Assembly: GCA_017614155.1 (NCBI GenBank)
Contig: JAGACK010000044.1
Coordinates: forward strand, 1 to 64,000
Source of the DNA: Lachnospiraceae bacterium
GTDB lineage: Bacteria; Bacillota; Clostridia; Lachnospirales; Lachnospiraceae
Direction: 5' to 3'
Length of the DNA stretch: 64,000 nt
Below, in pieces: positions 8,630-17,841 of the stretch (its first letter is position 1; every line of letters begins with the position of its first letter). A program made the translations under genes and the position numbers. Under the pieces are notes generated by a model that saw only the letters and a program-made list of their open reading frames with translations, made no database searches and had not been told where the DNA came from.

Positions 8630-9770
8630 GAAATACCTCCAGGAAAAGCAGGAGAAGCACCGGGCTGTAGTCAGCCCACATCAGGTCCATATCTATAAAG
8701 GATTCAAAAAAGATCGCAAATATCGCCGCTGCCGCAATCAGGGACTTTCTGTCCCGTTTTATGTTCTTCCCTGCAGATGCCAGCGTATTTATTATAAGAA
8801 ACGCAGATATCGCAAATACCAGAATCCCGTGGACTGCCAGTATATCGTACATAGCATTGTGGATGTTGTATTCAAAAAAGGACTTCAGCTCATATCCCGA
8901 GCCTATGCCGGTAAAGATATGTCCCTTGAGCATATCCCATATCTCTGCCCATATGTCCTCTCTTCCCGAAAAAATGCTTTTGTAAAAAAACGGCATCTGC
9001 GCATTAAATCCCGTACGGGCAAGCATCACATATGCCCATACGAAAAGGAGAGATCCAAAGACCGCAAAACAGGAAAGAAAGACATATTTCTTTCTGTGCC
9101 GTGCAGGGTCAAAAAACAGAAAGAGGAAATAAAAGAACACGAAAAACACCAGAGCCATGAAGGCGCCCCTTGCCAGGTGCCAGAGTATCAGGGTAAAGGT
9201 GCGCAGGAAGGCCGCAACGATGAGGTATCCGAACAGTATGTTCTTTCGGGTAAGCCCCGACAGGAACATGAGCGCGGCAAAAAGGGTAAATACCGTATAG
9301 GTGGCGCCGGTGTTTGAATTGTAGGAAAATGCCCTGTCATAAATAAACCATGAAGCATACATCAGAAGAAAGAACACCTCGAGCATTTTCATCTGAAATT
9401 CCGAAAGTGATATCCTGCCTCCTATGTAGATAACCAGGAGAAAATCGGCCAGGATCAGGATGCATCCGAGGTTTGACCCGATGATCAAAAGATTTGCGAA
9501 GGCGATAACAAGTGCAAGACCCGTAAGAATCAGGGATATATCCTTTTTTCTGAGCCTGTCCAGAATATTTCCCTTTATCAGGAGAAGCAGAAACAGAGCA
9601 ATGAAGATGATCAGGGAATTGTACTTTTCCGTGATATGGTAAAAATACGGGAAACTCCAGGTTCCCGCATAGAATATCATCATGAGGACAAGCGGTATGA
9701 AGGCCAGCCTGTCCTGCAGGATCAGAGTTCTTTCATTATTTTCATGAGCTGCTTTACCCTGCTTTGCCAT
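8604..9770 (-). CDS. O-antigen ligase/polymerase-like (Wzy-type) membrane protein, proximal copy
   Basis: A 388-residue polytopic protein, paralogous to the product of 6114-7217. The conserved loop contains FSGREDIWAEIW and GHIFTGIGSGYELKSF, followed by NIHNAMYDILAVHG. The N-terminal 20 or so residues are hydrophilic and are encoded within a 49-base overlap with the upstream glycosyltransferase. No good ribosome site precedes ATG 9770, so translation is probably coupled. It likely polymerises repeat units, or one copy may act as a ligase that attaches glycan to a cell-wall acceptor. Confidence 0.75.
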   Translation of the reverse strand: MAKQGKAAHENNERTLILQDRLAFIPLVLMMIFYAGTWSFPYFYHITEKYNSLIIFIALFLLLLIKGNILDRLRKKDISLILTGLALVIAFANLLIIGSNLGCILILADFLLVIYIGGRISLSEFQMKMLEVFFLLMYASWFIYDRAFSYNSNTGATYTVFTLFAALMFLSGLTRKNILFGYLIVAAFLRTFTLILWHLARGAFMALVFFVFFYFLFLFFDPARHRKKYVFLSCFAVFGSLLFVWAYVMLARTGFNAQMPFFYKSIFSGREDIWAEIWDMLKGHIFTGIGSGYELKSFFEYNIHNAMYDILAVHGILVFAISAFLIINTLASAGKNIKRDRKSLIAAAAIFAIFFESFIDMDLMWADYSPVLLLLFLEVFRDRAEQEN

Positions 9771-10729
9771 GAGGTTGACTCCTTATCAAGCTCGCACAGG
9801 AGCCTGACATGGTTTTCCTCTGTCAGAAGATCCTGTATCTTTCGCGCGATCTCGTCAATATCTTCCGTATCATTTATTATATCACCGTCCTCATAACTTT
9901 TGATGACGGACAGTGCCCCGCATTTTCCGGATATGAGTATCTCGGTCTGCGAAAGCAAGGCCTCAAGCGGTGCCAGGCCAAAGGTCTCAAATCTGGAATT
10001 CTGTATGAAAAGCCTGTTTTTTTTGTAGAGCTCCATCAGCCTGTCATGCGATACCAGCCCTTCGTTCTTCACAAACGGAAACGAATCTATCTTTTCCGTA
10101 TCTGCGCCATAATCACCGCACACTGTCAGTGTTAAGCCGGGATATCCTTCTTTGGTGAGCTTTTCGACTGCCCTGCAGATATTGACTATCCCCTTCCTCG
10201 GCATGCCTCCGCCCACGGTTATGATCCCGCAGGGGTCACGATCGGTGGCTGATATCTCCTCCTGCATCAGATCCCAGTCCACCCCGTTTGTCAGATGGCC
10301 TGTCTTTGCCGCATATTGCGGGTAATTCTCCTTCAGCCATTCCTCAAACTGCCTTGATACCGCAAGGATCCGGTCCGTTTTTTCCAGCATCTTTCTTTCA
10401 AGCAGGGCCATCTTTTTGTCGGGCACCCTGTTCATCTCATTTTCGTACTCGACACAGCCGTGCATGAGATAGGCAGACTTCTTTTTGAAGATCCTGCACA
10501 GATCCATCCCGTAGATGTTCTGCTTTGAAAAGCCGGAAAACAGCACCGCGTCGCTCTTTAAAAGCTTCACCGGCAGTTCAAAGGCCCTTTTCCATTTTGA
10601 GACAGACTTCAGATGAAGGGTGTTTTTCGGGGCATGTTTTATCAGGGCATCCGTGACTATCGCGGGCCCTGTTCCGGAAAAATCATCTCCTGCTATGAAA
10701 AGAACAAACTCATCCGTTTTTGTGCTCAT
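9722..10729 (-). CDS. GT4-type (GT-B fold) glycosyltransferase
   Basis: A 335-residue protein with the features of retaining GT-B glycosyltransferases. An N-terminal Gly-rich acceptor loop (AGDDFSGTGPAIVTDAL) is present. The region RILAVSRQFEEWLKENYP...LTNGVDWDLM marks the domain linker. The donor-site motif SRFETFGLAPLEALLSQTEILIS is at about residues 243-265, with the Glu pair E-x7-E in the form ETFGLAPLE. It would add a sugar to the lipid-linked repeat unit on the cytoplasmic face. The gene overlaps both neighbours, typical of this operon. Donor and acceptor are unknown. Confidence 0.8.
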   Translation of the reverse strand: MSTKTDEFVLFIAGDDFSGTGPAIVTDALIKHAPKNTLHLKSVSKWKRAFELPVKLLKSDAVLFSGFSKQNIYGMDLCRIFKKKSAYLMHGCVEYENEMNRVPDKKMALLERKMLEKTDRILAVSRQFEEWLKENYPQYAAKTGHLTNGVDWDLMQEEISATDRDPCGIITVGGGMPRKGIVNICRAVEKLTKEGYPGLTLTVCGDYGADTEKIDSFPFVKNEGLVSHDRLMELYKKNRLFIQNSRFETFGLAPLEALLSQTEILISGKCGALSVIKSYEDGDIINDTEDIDEIARKIQDLLTEENHVRLLCELDKESTSWQSRVKQLMKIMKEL

Positions 10730-11504
10730 CCCTGTATTCCCTGCGGCCTCTCATCATGCTCTCCCATGCATCCTTCATGGATATCTCATCTTTGTACAGT
10801 TTTCTTTTTCTGATCAGGAACTGAAGGGACAGCAGCGTCGAAAGCCTTTGGTCCATGGCCTCGTAACCCGCTCCCCTGTTGAAAAAGAACTCCCTGTTGT
10901 ATCCCGTGAACCACTCTGACTTCTGGGGCAGAAGATGCGCTATCCTTTCCGGCACATATACCGTCTTTATCCCCAGTTCCATTGCCCTGAAAAGAAAGAT
11001 ATTTTCCTCGCCCATGCTGTATCTGGCTCCGGATCCGAATTCCGTGTCAAAACGCAGGCCTCCTATGATGCTGCGCCTGACGGCTATCTCCGGTGAGAAT
11101 ATCTTCATGGAATGGAGCCTGTCGAGCGGGCCCTCTTTTTTAAGCACGGGACTGTGTCTTTCGGGTCTTTCTATAAAAAATACCAGTATTCCCGCTTCGG
11201 GATTTCTGTCAAATGCCGCATTTATGCGTTCAAACGCATCGTCCTCATATCTGACATCATTGTCACAAAGTATCACCCTGTCAGTCCGGGCATTATCCAA
11301 AGCTTCATTGCGGCTTACCGAGAGTCCCCTTTTTCTCGACTCCCTGACATAGACATTTCCGTATCTTCCGCTGTGCTCGTATTCATTGTCATACCCGCAC
11401 TGGTTTATGATCAGCACATCGGTGCGTATGTTCAGCATATCCACATAATGGAGAGAATCCTGCTTGTCCATAACCGAGAGCAGGACCTGCAGATTGTTTC
11501 GCAT
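10710..11504 (-). CDS. family 2-like glycosyltransferase
   Basis: A 264-residue GT-A type protein. The nucleotide-binding half contains GLSVSRNEALDNARTDRVILCDNDVRYEDDAF, in which CDND takes the place of the DxD metal site. The acceptor half includes FGSGARYSMGEENIFLFRAMELG with the usual acidic ED-like catalytic region. It begins without the common VSVIIPVYN opening, so it is a divergent member. ATG 11504 has AGGAGG nine bases upstream, embedded in the end of the previous gene. It probably adds one EPS sugar. Confidence 0.72.
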   Translation of the reverse strand: MRNNLQVLLSVMDKQDSLHYVDMLNIRTDVLIINQCGYDNEYEHSGRYGNVYVRESRKRGLSVSRNEALDNARTDRVILCDNDVRYEDDAFERINAAFDRNPEAGILVFFIERPERHSPVLKKEGPLDRLHSMKIFSPEIAVRRSIIGGLRFDTEFGSGARYSMGEENIFLFRAMELGIKTVYVPERIAHLLPQKSEWFTGYNREFFFNRGAGYEAMDQRLSTLLSLQFLIRKRKLYKDEISMKDAWESMMRGRREYRDEHKNG

Positions 11505-11507
11505 ATA

Positions 11508-12263
11508 TCACAGCCTCCTGGCTACGGCATGGACTGCATAAAATGAAAAGCAGTACGCGCTCTTAAAAAAACCCAGCCCTTCCACATTCCTGTACAGATT
11601 CCATATCCTCTTCACGGCAGTCTTTTTGTTTGAAGAAAGGGTGCCTGCGCTCCTCCTATACAGGGTCAGCGGCCTGTTGAGGCCGTAAGCTCTGTACCCC
11701 GATCTGAGGATCTTCCACCAGGTCGCGGTATCCTCGCTTTCAACATCCGGCATCATTATCATGTCCTTTGATATCTTTTCGGTGTCAAACATGACCGTGC
11801 TGGTAAAAATCGTTGTGTTCTTCAGGGCTTTTTTGTAGGTCATCTCCTTTGGGACACGGACTATCCTGTCTATGCTGAAGCCTTCCTCATCTGCAAATTC
11901 ATAGCCCGTAAAAGAAAAAGCGCAGTCTTTTTCCTCCATGAACTTCAGCTGCAGGGAGAGCTTTTCAGGCTCCCACATATCATCCGCATCAAGGAATGTT
12001 ATATATCTGCCTTTTGCAAGACTGATCCCTTTGTTTCTGGCCTTTGCGGGGCCTATGTGCCCGTCTGAGGAAAAAAAACTGAAATTCTCCCTTTCGCAGA
12101 ATTCCCCGATAATTTCCAGGCTATTGTCCGTTGAAGCATCATTTACGAAAATGACCTCATATCCGGCGTCACTGTCCTGTGAAAGAATGGATGAAACCGC
12201 AGCCCGAATGAAGGGCGCCGCATTATACACCGGGATTATTATCGATACCAGAGGCTTGCACAT
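11508..12263 (-). CDS. family 2 glycosyltransferase
   Basis: A 251-residue GT-A protein beginning PLVSIIIPVYNAAPFIRAAVSSIL, the classical GT2 opening. The metal-binding motif FLDADDMWEPEKL is at about residues 90-102. The gene starts inside the phosphoglycosyltransferase gene (41-base overlap), with GGAG nine bases before ATG. Its short C-terminal part (LYRNVEGLGFFKSAYCFSFYAVHAVARRL) may be a membrane-associating helix. It would act on the lipid-linked EPS intermediate; its sugar is unknown. Confidence 0.85.
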   Translation of the reverse strand: MCKPLVSIIIPVYNAAPFIRAAVSSILSQDSDAGYEVIFVNDASTDNSLEIIGEFCERENFSFFSSDGHIGPAKARNKGISLAKGRYITFLDADDMWEPEKLSLQLKFMEEKDCAFSFTGYEFADEEGFSIDRIVRVPKEMTYKKALKNTTIFTSTVMFDTEKISKDMIMMPDVESEDTATWWKILRSGYRAYGLNRPLTLYRRSAGTLSSNKKTAVKRIWNLYRNVEGLGFFKSAYCFSFYAVHAVARRL

Positions 12264-13596
12264 CTTCTTTTGCTCCTTCCGTGCTCTCTTTCATAAACAG
12301 TATCTTGACAGTCAGTATTATGAGCCTGATATCAAGCCAGAGTGAATACTGCTCCATATAGTACAGGTCAAATTTCAGCTTGTCATAGGGCTTTGTATTG
12401 TACTTTCCGTACAGCTGGGCATACCCGGTAATGCCTGCCCTGATCTTCATCCTGTAGGAAAATTCCGGCATGTCTTCTATGTATTTTCTGATGAATTCGG
12501 GTCTTTCCGGTCTGGGACCGACAAATGACATGTCACCCTTCAGAACATTGAAAAGCTGAGGCAGCTCATCGATACGCAGCTTTCTGATGACCGCGCCCAC
12601 GGGAGTGATCCTCGGATCCTTCTCCTTTGCAAGCACCGCCACTCCGTTCTTTTCCGCATCAACTATCATGCTCCTGAATTTGAGCATCGTAAATTCCCTG
12701 GCATTCTTGGTACATCTGATCTGTCTGTAAAAAACGGGGCCGCGGTCGGATATCTTTATGCAGCAGGCTGTGATGAGCATCAGCGGCGACATCAGTATTA
12801 TCAGTACAAGAGAAAGAATGATGTCAAAAAGTCTTTTTATCACCCTTTCCTCGTATTCAAACGGATTTGCTTCTGTCAGAAGAAGAGGCGTGTCAAAGAG
12901 ATTTACAGGCTCCGCGCCGTTCAATATGATATCTGAGATGTTCGGCGCCGAATAGATCCTCTTGGAATTCTCATAACAGTACTTGAAGATACTGTTCCTT
13001 TTGGATGCGGATATGTCCCACAGCATTACCGTATTATGGGCATCTATCTTTTTCTTTACTTCCTTCATGTCCTCATCCGCAAAGACAGTGTCAGTGATGT
13101 TCAGCCTGTCAGTCCTGCTGGAGAGCCTTTCCGTAAGTTCCTTTGCGGAGCCTCTCTGATAGACGAGGAGGACATCCATGGGCTTGAAGAGCTTCCTGTA
13201 GCCCTTTCCGAGCAGTGCGATCCAGCATATGGAAAAGACGATCTCCAAAAGGGTGATCTTTGCAAGAGGAAGAACATCCGGAAACTTCAGGGACTGCAGC
13301 ACCAGCAGCACATAATATGCCGCGTTTGAAAAAAGCAGGGTAAAAAAATGGGAAAAAATCACCTCAGCATCTTTTCTTAAGCCCACGAGAAGGCCTCCGA
13401 AGATCCTTCCGGAAAAGATGATCAGTGCCGCAAAGATGAGGGCCATGAGCACATGACCCCTGAAATACAGCTGGGTACGAAACTGGGAATTGTAATATCT
13501 GTTCAGGACATACAGGGCCAGCGCGGTCTCGCACGTGATAAGAATCCCTGCCGTCAGAAGTATGTAGAGTCTTTTCAGCGCATCCTTTGTTCTCAT
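12223..13596 (-). CDS. undecaprenyl-phosphate sugar phosphotransferase (initiating, WbaP/CpsE type)
   Basis: A 457-residue polyprenyl glycosylphosphotransferase that starts repeat-unit synthesis by moving sugar-1-phosphate onto undecaprenyl phosphate. About four to five N-terminal membrane helices precede a CoA-binding-like region. The catalytic domain from KRLFDIILSLVLIILMSPLM carries GPVFYRQIRC, MLKFRSM, LRIDELPQLFNVLKGDMSFV and GPRPE, all family signatures. I chose ATG 13596, overlapping the previous stop, because AAAGGA lies eight bases upstream; ATG 13602 is also possible. It is the only initiating enzyme in the operon, so it defines the reducing-end sugar. Confidence 0.9.
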   Translation of the reverse strand: MRTKDALKRLYILLTAGILITCETALALYVLNRYYNSQFRTQLYFRGHVLMALIFAALIIFSGRIFGGLLVGLRKDAEVIFSHFFTLLFSNAAYYVLLVLQSLKFPDVLPLAKITLLEIVFSICWIALLGKGYRKLFKPMDVLLVYQRGSAKELTERLSSRTDRLNITDTVFADEDMKEVKKKIDAHNTVMLWDISASKRNSIFKYCYENSKRIYSAPNISDIILNGAEPVNLFDTPLLLTEANPFEYEERVIKRLFDIILSLVLIILMSPLMLITACCIKISDRGPVFYRQIRCTKNAREFTMLKFRSMIVDAEKNGVAVLAKEKDPRITPVGAVIRKLRIDELPQLFNVLKGDMSFVGPRPERPEFIRKYIEDMPEFSYRMKIRAGITGYAQLYGKYNTKPYDKLKFDLYYMEQYSLWLDIRLIILTVKILFMKESTEGAKEDVQASGIDNNPGV

Positions 13597-14462
13597 CAAC
13601 ATTTTCCTTTTAGCAGGAGCAGGAACGCTCCGGGAAGACCCAAGAGTCTCATAAACGGAGGCAGGGGATACAGCACCCTGTACTGCTTCAATGCTTTTTT
13701 CTCAAACCGGATATAATGCGAGGCATACTTGATGCGCAGAACGGACATGCCGGTATTCTGCACTCTCTGTCCGTAATACAAAAGCCAGGCTGTCGGGTTG
13801 TCCCGTCTTAACCGTTCCACATCATCGGTATATCCATGCCGCACTATCTCGCATATGGTAAGGATCTTTGGGAGGATCCTGTATTTCCTGCCCCTGTCGA
13901 TCCTGTCGTAAACATAGTCCTCCGGAACATATTTCTCTCCGGGTATCTCGGGAAAAAGATTCTTTTTCAAAAGATCTGTCCTGATGCACAGGGTCGTCTC
14001 TCCGCCAAAGCCTCTTTCATACAGGCTCTTTAATGTTGTATCCTCGTTATCCGGAAAACGCTGCCCATAGAGAGTATGTCCCTCATCGGACCCCTTGTGC
14101 GCTATTATGCCCGCAAAATCATCGTTATCTTCTATCTTTTCCCATGCTCCCAATATATCATTTACGGCATTTTTTGTAAAATGATCGTCCGAATCAAGGC
14201 AGACAAAAAGCGGTGTTTCACAAAGCAGGACGCCCTTATTATGGGCTCTCATCTTTCCGCCGTTTTCCTGATAGTGATACCTGATGTCAAGCTTTCCCTC
14301 TTTTTTGATCTCCCTGATATATTCATCCGTCCCGTCATCGGAGCCGTCATCGACTATGAGCCAGACAAAGTCCGGACAGGTCTGATCGCAAAGGCTTTTG
14401 TACACTCTTGCCAGGAGTTTTTTTCTGTTGTAGGTTGGCGTGAATACCGTCAGTTTCTTCAT
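13596..14462 (-). CDS. family 2 glycosyltransferase
   Basis: A 288-residue GT-A protein beginning KKLTVFTPTYNRKKLLARVYKSLCDQ. It carries WLIVDDGSDDGTDEYI and the metal site VCLDSDDHFTKNAV at about residues 92-105. The region GFGGETTLCIRTDLL...EDYVYDRID is typical of the acceptor half. A short hydrophobic tail (FMRLLGLPGAFLLLLKGKC) may bind the membrane. Overlaps with both neighbours indicate one polycistronic unit. The sugar added is unknown. Confidence 0.83.
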   Translation of the reverse strand: MKKLTVFTPTYNRKKLLARVYKSLCDQTCPDFVWLIVDDGSDDGTDEYIREIKKEGKLDIRYHYQENGGKMRAHNKGVLLCETPLFVCLDSDDHFTKNAVNDILGAWEKIEDNDDFAGIIAHKGSDEGHTLYGQRFPDNEDTTLKSLYERGFGGETTLCIRTDLLKKNLFPEIPGEKYVPEDYVYDRIDRGRKYRILPKILTICEIVRHGYTDDVERLRRDNPTAWLLYYGQRVQNTGMSVLRIKYASHYIRFEKKALKQYRVLYPLPPFMRLLGLPGAFLLLLKGKC

Positions 14463-15349
14463 CTGGCAAACCCCTGCATTTCCCAGACAGGCCTGTAGTC
14501 TGCAAGTTCAAACTCCTTCGGCTCTTTCATCTCATAATGATAAACCGCATGATTTGCTGTGCTTCCGGCCTTTTTCAGGCCTGCCTCCTCACAGAACTCC
14601 GCTATGTCCGATTCTTTCGTCACTATCACATATTCCGTCCCGGTATTTTCGAGCGCTTCCAGAAAAGCGCCGGCATCTATGCGAAGGCTGCATCCGACTA
14701 CTGCCAGGAGCCGGCTTTCATAGTTTTCGTCCGAATGTATCATATCGCTGTCCACGCCTTTTGTGACCGCGTCTATATACTGTTCCCTGTCACAGGCAAG
14801 TATTATCGATGCGTCATACTGTCTTATCTGCATGCTGTAATCATATTCCGCCATGGCCTTCGGGTATGCGGCCTTTGTATCGGCATGTATGATATCGCAG
14901 ACCTGCAAAAGCTCACCCGGCATCTGGTAGATATTTTCTATTCGTCCGTACCCGTCCTCATAAATGAAATTGCCGGCTGCCGCAAAGATACAGATAAGGA
15001 TCAGGGATGCCACAACACCCCGGACGATGCTCTTTGAAAGATCAAAAACGATGTTTACCGCTGCAAAAGATATCGCCGTTATGACGGGAAGCAGCCAGAA
15101 AAACCTGTAATACTCCTTGTTCACATCAAAGAACCGGTCCAGCAGCACAGGGAATACGGGATTGAAGACAGTAAGCAAAGCCAGTACCGCCTGGGGCAGA
15201 AATATCATCCTTTCCCGTTTTTTTCCCTTTACGGCGACAAGGACCAGGGCTGCCAGATAAAGAAGCAGATACAGAGTCCCCTGTCCGTAATATCCCGCAC
15301 ATTTAAAGATATATGAAAATCCTGCATCGGTTACATTTAATGTCTGCAT
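14459..15349 (-). CDS. C-terminal half of a split polytopic membrane protein (DUF6077-like)
   Basis: A 296-residue product in the same reading frame as the gene just upstream and separated from it by TGA GAC. It starts ATGCAGACATT. It has about four membrane helices (VLVAVKG through FAAAGNFIYEDG) and then about 170 soluble residues including MQIRQYDASIILACDREQYI. In my recollection, large Lachnospiraceae EPS membrane proteins carry both halves in one chain of about 650 residues. GGGGTGA before the ATG could serve as a ribosome site, so this half may be made by reinitiation. It could be a working second subunit or the tail of a broken gene. Confidence 0.6.
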   Translation of the reverse strand: MQTLNVTDAGFSYIFKCAGYYGQGTLYLLLYLAALVLVAVKGKKRERMIFLPQAVLALLTVFNPVFPVLLDRFFDVNKEYYRFFWLLPVITAISFAAVNIVFDLSKSIVRGVVASLILICIFAAAGNFIYEDGYGRIENIYQMPGELLQVCDIIHADTKAAYPKAMAEYDYSMQIRQYDASIILACDREQYIDAVTKGVDSDMIHSDENYESRLLAVVGCSLRIDAGAFLEALENTGTEYVIVTKESDIAEFCEEAGLKKAGSTANHAVYHYEMKEPKEFELADYRPVWEMQGFAR

Positions 15350-15352
15350 GTC

Positions 15353-16435
15353 TCACCCCGGATAAGTATGTAGTACAAACATGCCCTTCACATAGGCAAC
15401 ATAGACCAGCACCAGTATGATCCCGGGCATCATGCACGCAAAGGACTTCAGCGCTATCGTCAGATCCTTTTTTATGACGCTTAAAGGAAGGATGGTCAGC
15501 GCAATCATCGCAGGCAGCAGCATGTTTGAAGAACTTGAAAGCACCGGCGCTCCCAGCGCGACAAGAAAGAGGAGGAGCCAGTTCTCATTGTTTTTTGTAT
15601 CCTCGAGAATGCTGATATAGATATAAAAGACCCCTGGGATCACGACATTTGCCAGCAGGCATTTGCCTTCATATGACCTTGTGGTAAGAAATACCGAAGG
15701 GGTAAAGATCGTAGTGAAAAAGAAATTCATGATCCCGGCAAAAACGATGAACAGTGTCGTTTTTCTGATATTTCCCAAAAACAGCTTTTTTCCGGTCATA
15801 TAAAGGACGAGATTTGTCATCAGGATCGACACCCCTGTCATGGTCGTCTTGCACCAGATCAGGGGATGAACACCCGTTATATCGCAGAGAACGGCATCAT
15901 TCTGCGGAAACACCGCAAAAAAGTACCTCATTTCAAAATGATCCTGCCAGTTGCCGGTATAAGGATCATAGATATTTATTGTGTCGGTCTGGACGGAGGT
16001 CGTGACATTTGCCACATAGTATGCTGCATCCAGCGTGAACTGATAATTGTTTATTATAATAAAAGCCTCCAGCGCCGTGACTGCAAGGATGATAACAAGC
16101 CATATCCCGTCGTTTTTCATCCTGTCCCTTATCAGGACTCTGACATCTGTTTTCCTTTTCATCAGGGAAATGATAAACAAAAGGATCGAAAAAGCGCATA
16201 TCGTGATCATGATCGTGACCCAGACCGAGGTCAGGAGAGAAAGCGGCCTGAAAAAGAGCATGACAGGTATGCAGGCAAAGGCAAAGAGAAGATAATAAAG
16301 AAAAAAGCCCGTAAAAACGGCTTTTGTCACCGAAAACGGTCTCTTTCCCATAATATTTGCCGGAATGGATCCGAAAAGGAAATACAGTATCAAATTGAAT
16401 AACATGAGCAATACTGCCATTCCCGCACGGATCAT
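15353..16435 (-). CDS. N-terminal half of a split polytopic membrane protein (DUF6077-like)
   Basis: A 360-residue product with about nine membrane helices. An extracytoplasmic stretch includes DAAYYVANVTTSVQTDTINI and PYTGNWQDHFEMRYFFAVFPQNDAVLC. It stops at TGA (15355-15353) directly in frame with the next gene. Read through, the two make one 657-residue chain. Its ATG overlaps the preceding stop (ATGA). It may take part in EPS sugar transfer at the outer face of the membrane, but the function is not established and the family name is from memory. Confidence 0.6.
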   Translation of the reverse strand: MIRAGMAVLLMLFNLILYFLFGSIPANIMGKRPFSVTKAVFTGFFLYYLLFAFACIPVMLFFRPLSLLTSVWVTIMITICAFSILLFIISLMKRKTDVRVLIRDRMKNDGIWLVIILAVTALEAFIIINNYQFTLDAAYYVANVTTSVQTDTINIYDPYTGNWQDHFEMRYFFAVFPQNDAVLCDITGVHPLIWCKTTMTGVSILMTNLVLYMTGKKLFLGNIRKTTLFIVFAGIMNFFFTTIFTPSVFLTTRSYEGKCLLANVVIPGVFYIYISILEDTKNNENWLLLFLVALGAPVLSSSSNMLLPAMIALTILPLSVIKKDLTIALKSFACMMPGIILVLVYVAYVKGMFVLHTYPG

Positions 16436-16899
16436 TTTTTTCCTGCCTCTTCCTTCAGCTCATCTATCTCTTTCTGCTGTTCCTGTATGGTACTCTGCTG
16501 CTCGGTCGTAAATCTGTACATGTTGTTGACCTTGCTGTTCAGGGTCAGGACGGCGGCCAGCAGCATGAGGATCGCTATCAGCGAAGCAATGAACCCGGCC
16601 TTTATGAGGCCCCATTTTTTCTTATTATCCAAAACATCCTCCCCGTCTTCTGATCTTTCCTGATCCGGCACCCTTACCGCTCTTTCAAAAATAGGCGCCA
16701 GCTTTCTGCACAGAAGCTCTGCAAAAGGAGCCGCTCCAAAGATGATCAGTCCCGCATAAAAGGCATACCCTTCCGTCGTCTTCAGCCTGAATAGTGCCGG
16801 AAGCACGATAAAAGCCGGCAAAAGACAGGCCTGTATTATCCTGACCGCCTTTTTGTCAAAAAGATACAGACTCAGACAGGCGATGAGCACAAAGGTCAT
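16432..16899 (-). CDS. small membrane protein with C-terminal coiled coil, function unknown
   Basis: A 155-residue protein I do not recognise. Three hydrophobic segments lie in the first 65 residues. A charged cytoplasmic stretch (VPDQERSEDGEDVLDNKKK) follows, then a fourth helix (about 100-121) and a short coiled coil (TTEQQSTIQEQQKEIDELKEE). It overlaps fcl and the DUF6077-like gene by four bases each, so it is a full member of the EPS operon. Small membrane proteins with coiled coils in such operons sometimes organise the synthesis machinery, but that is only a guess here. Confidence 0.65.
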   Translation of the reverse strand: MTFVLIACLSLYLFDKKAVRIIQACLLPAFIVLPALFRLKTTEGYAFYAGLIIFGAAPFAELLCRKLAPIFERAVRVPDQERSEDGEDVLDNKKKWGLIKAGFIASLIAILMLLAAVLTLNSKVNNMYRFTTEQQSTIQEQQKEIDELKEEAGKK

Positions 16900-17840
16900 T
16901 TCTTGAGATTCTCCTCATCCTGGGCTTTGTACCAGTCATATTCAAGCTTGATGCCTTCCCTTAATGATACTTTTTCTTTCCAGCCTATGTTGTGAAGCTT
17001 TTCAACATTGAGGAGCTTCCTTGGTGTTCCGTCGGGCATATCCGTGTTCCAGCGGATCTCTCCCTCAAATCCCACTATCTCCTTTACTATCTGCGCCAGA
17101 TCCTTTATGGCTATCTCTTTTCCGGTGCCGATATTTACATGCTCTTCTCCGCTGTAGTTTTCAAGAAGATAGACACAGGCGTCCGCCATGTCATCAACAT
17201 AGAGGAATTCCCTTAACGGGCTTCCCGTGCCCCAGAGCTCGACATACGGCGCTCCGCTCATCTTTGCGTCATCAAATTTTCTGATGAGCGCCGGGAGAAC
17301 ATGGCTTGTTTCCAGATCGAAATTGTCATTCGGACCATAGAGATTGGTGGGCATACAGCTGATGAAATCATCTCCGTACTGCTTTTTGAAAAATCTGCAC
17401 ATCATCAGTCCGCTGATCTTTGCGATGGCATAGGCCTCATTTGTGCTCTCAAGAGGCCCTGTCAGAAGGTCGCCCTCCGATATCGGCTGCGGAGCCATCT
17501 TCGGATATATGCATGAACTTCCCAGAAAAAGCAGTTTTGTTACTTTTATGTCGTGAGCCGCTTTTATCACATTGCACTGGATCGCAGAGTTGATGTAAAT
17601 GAAATCGGCAGGATATGTCTGGTTCGCGTTTATCCCTCCGACATGAGCGGCGGCCAGGACGACATATTCAGGCTTCTCCTTTTCAAAAAAATCGAAGACC
17701 GCTGCCTGATCTGTCAGGTCAAGCTCTTTATGGGTCCTGACTATGATGTTTTTGTAGCCTTTTGCCTCAAGGCTTCTTACGATGGCGCTTCCCACAAGTC
17801 CCCTGTGGCCTGCTACATATATCTTTGAATCTGTATTCAT
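16896..17840 (-). CDS. fcl: GDP-L-fucose synthase
   Basis: A 314-residue SDR-fold enzyme that epimerises and reduces GDP-4-keto-6-deoxy-D-mannose to GDP-L-fucose. The NADP-binding motif is GHRGLVGSAIVRSLE near the N-terminus. AAAHVGGI, the SSCIYPK serine loop, and NLYGPNDNFD are characteristic of GDP-fucose synthases. The usual YAIAKISG motif carries the catalytic Tyr and Lys. It directly follows gmd, which supplies its substrate. Together they show that L-fucose is available for this EPS. Confidence 0.93.
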   Translation of the reverse strand: MNTDSKIYVAGHRGLVGSAIVRSLEAKGYKNIIVRTHKELDLTDQAAVFDFFEKEKPEYVVLAAAHVGGINANQTYPADFIYINSAIQCNVIKAAHDIKVTKLLFLGSSCIYPKMAPQPISEGDLLTGPLESTNEAYAIAKISGLMMCRFFKKQYGDDFISCMPTNLYGPNDNFDLETSHVLPALIRKFDDAKMSGAPYVELWGTGSPLREFLYVDDMADACVYLLENYSGEEHVNIGTGKEIAIKDLAQIVKEIVGFEGEIRWNTDMPDGTPRKLLNVEKLHNIGWKEKVSLREGIKLEYDWYKAQDEENLKK

Positions 17841-17841
17841 A

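Noticed and set aside
15353..15355. TGA as a selenocysteine codon
   Set aside because: The position is in a membrane protein family with no redox role that I know of, and no SECIS-like hairpin directly downstream was evident. Nonsense mutation or reinitiation is simpler.
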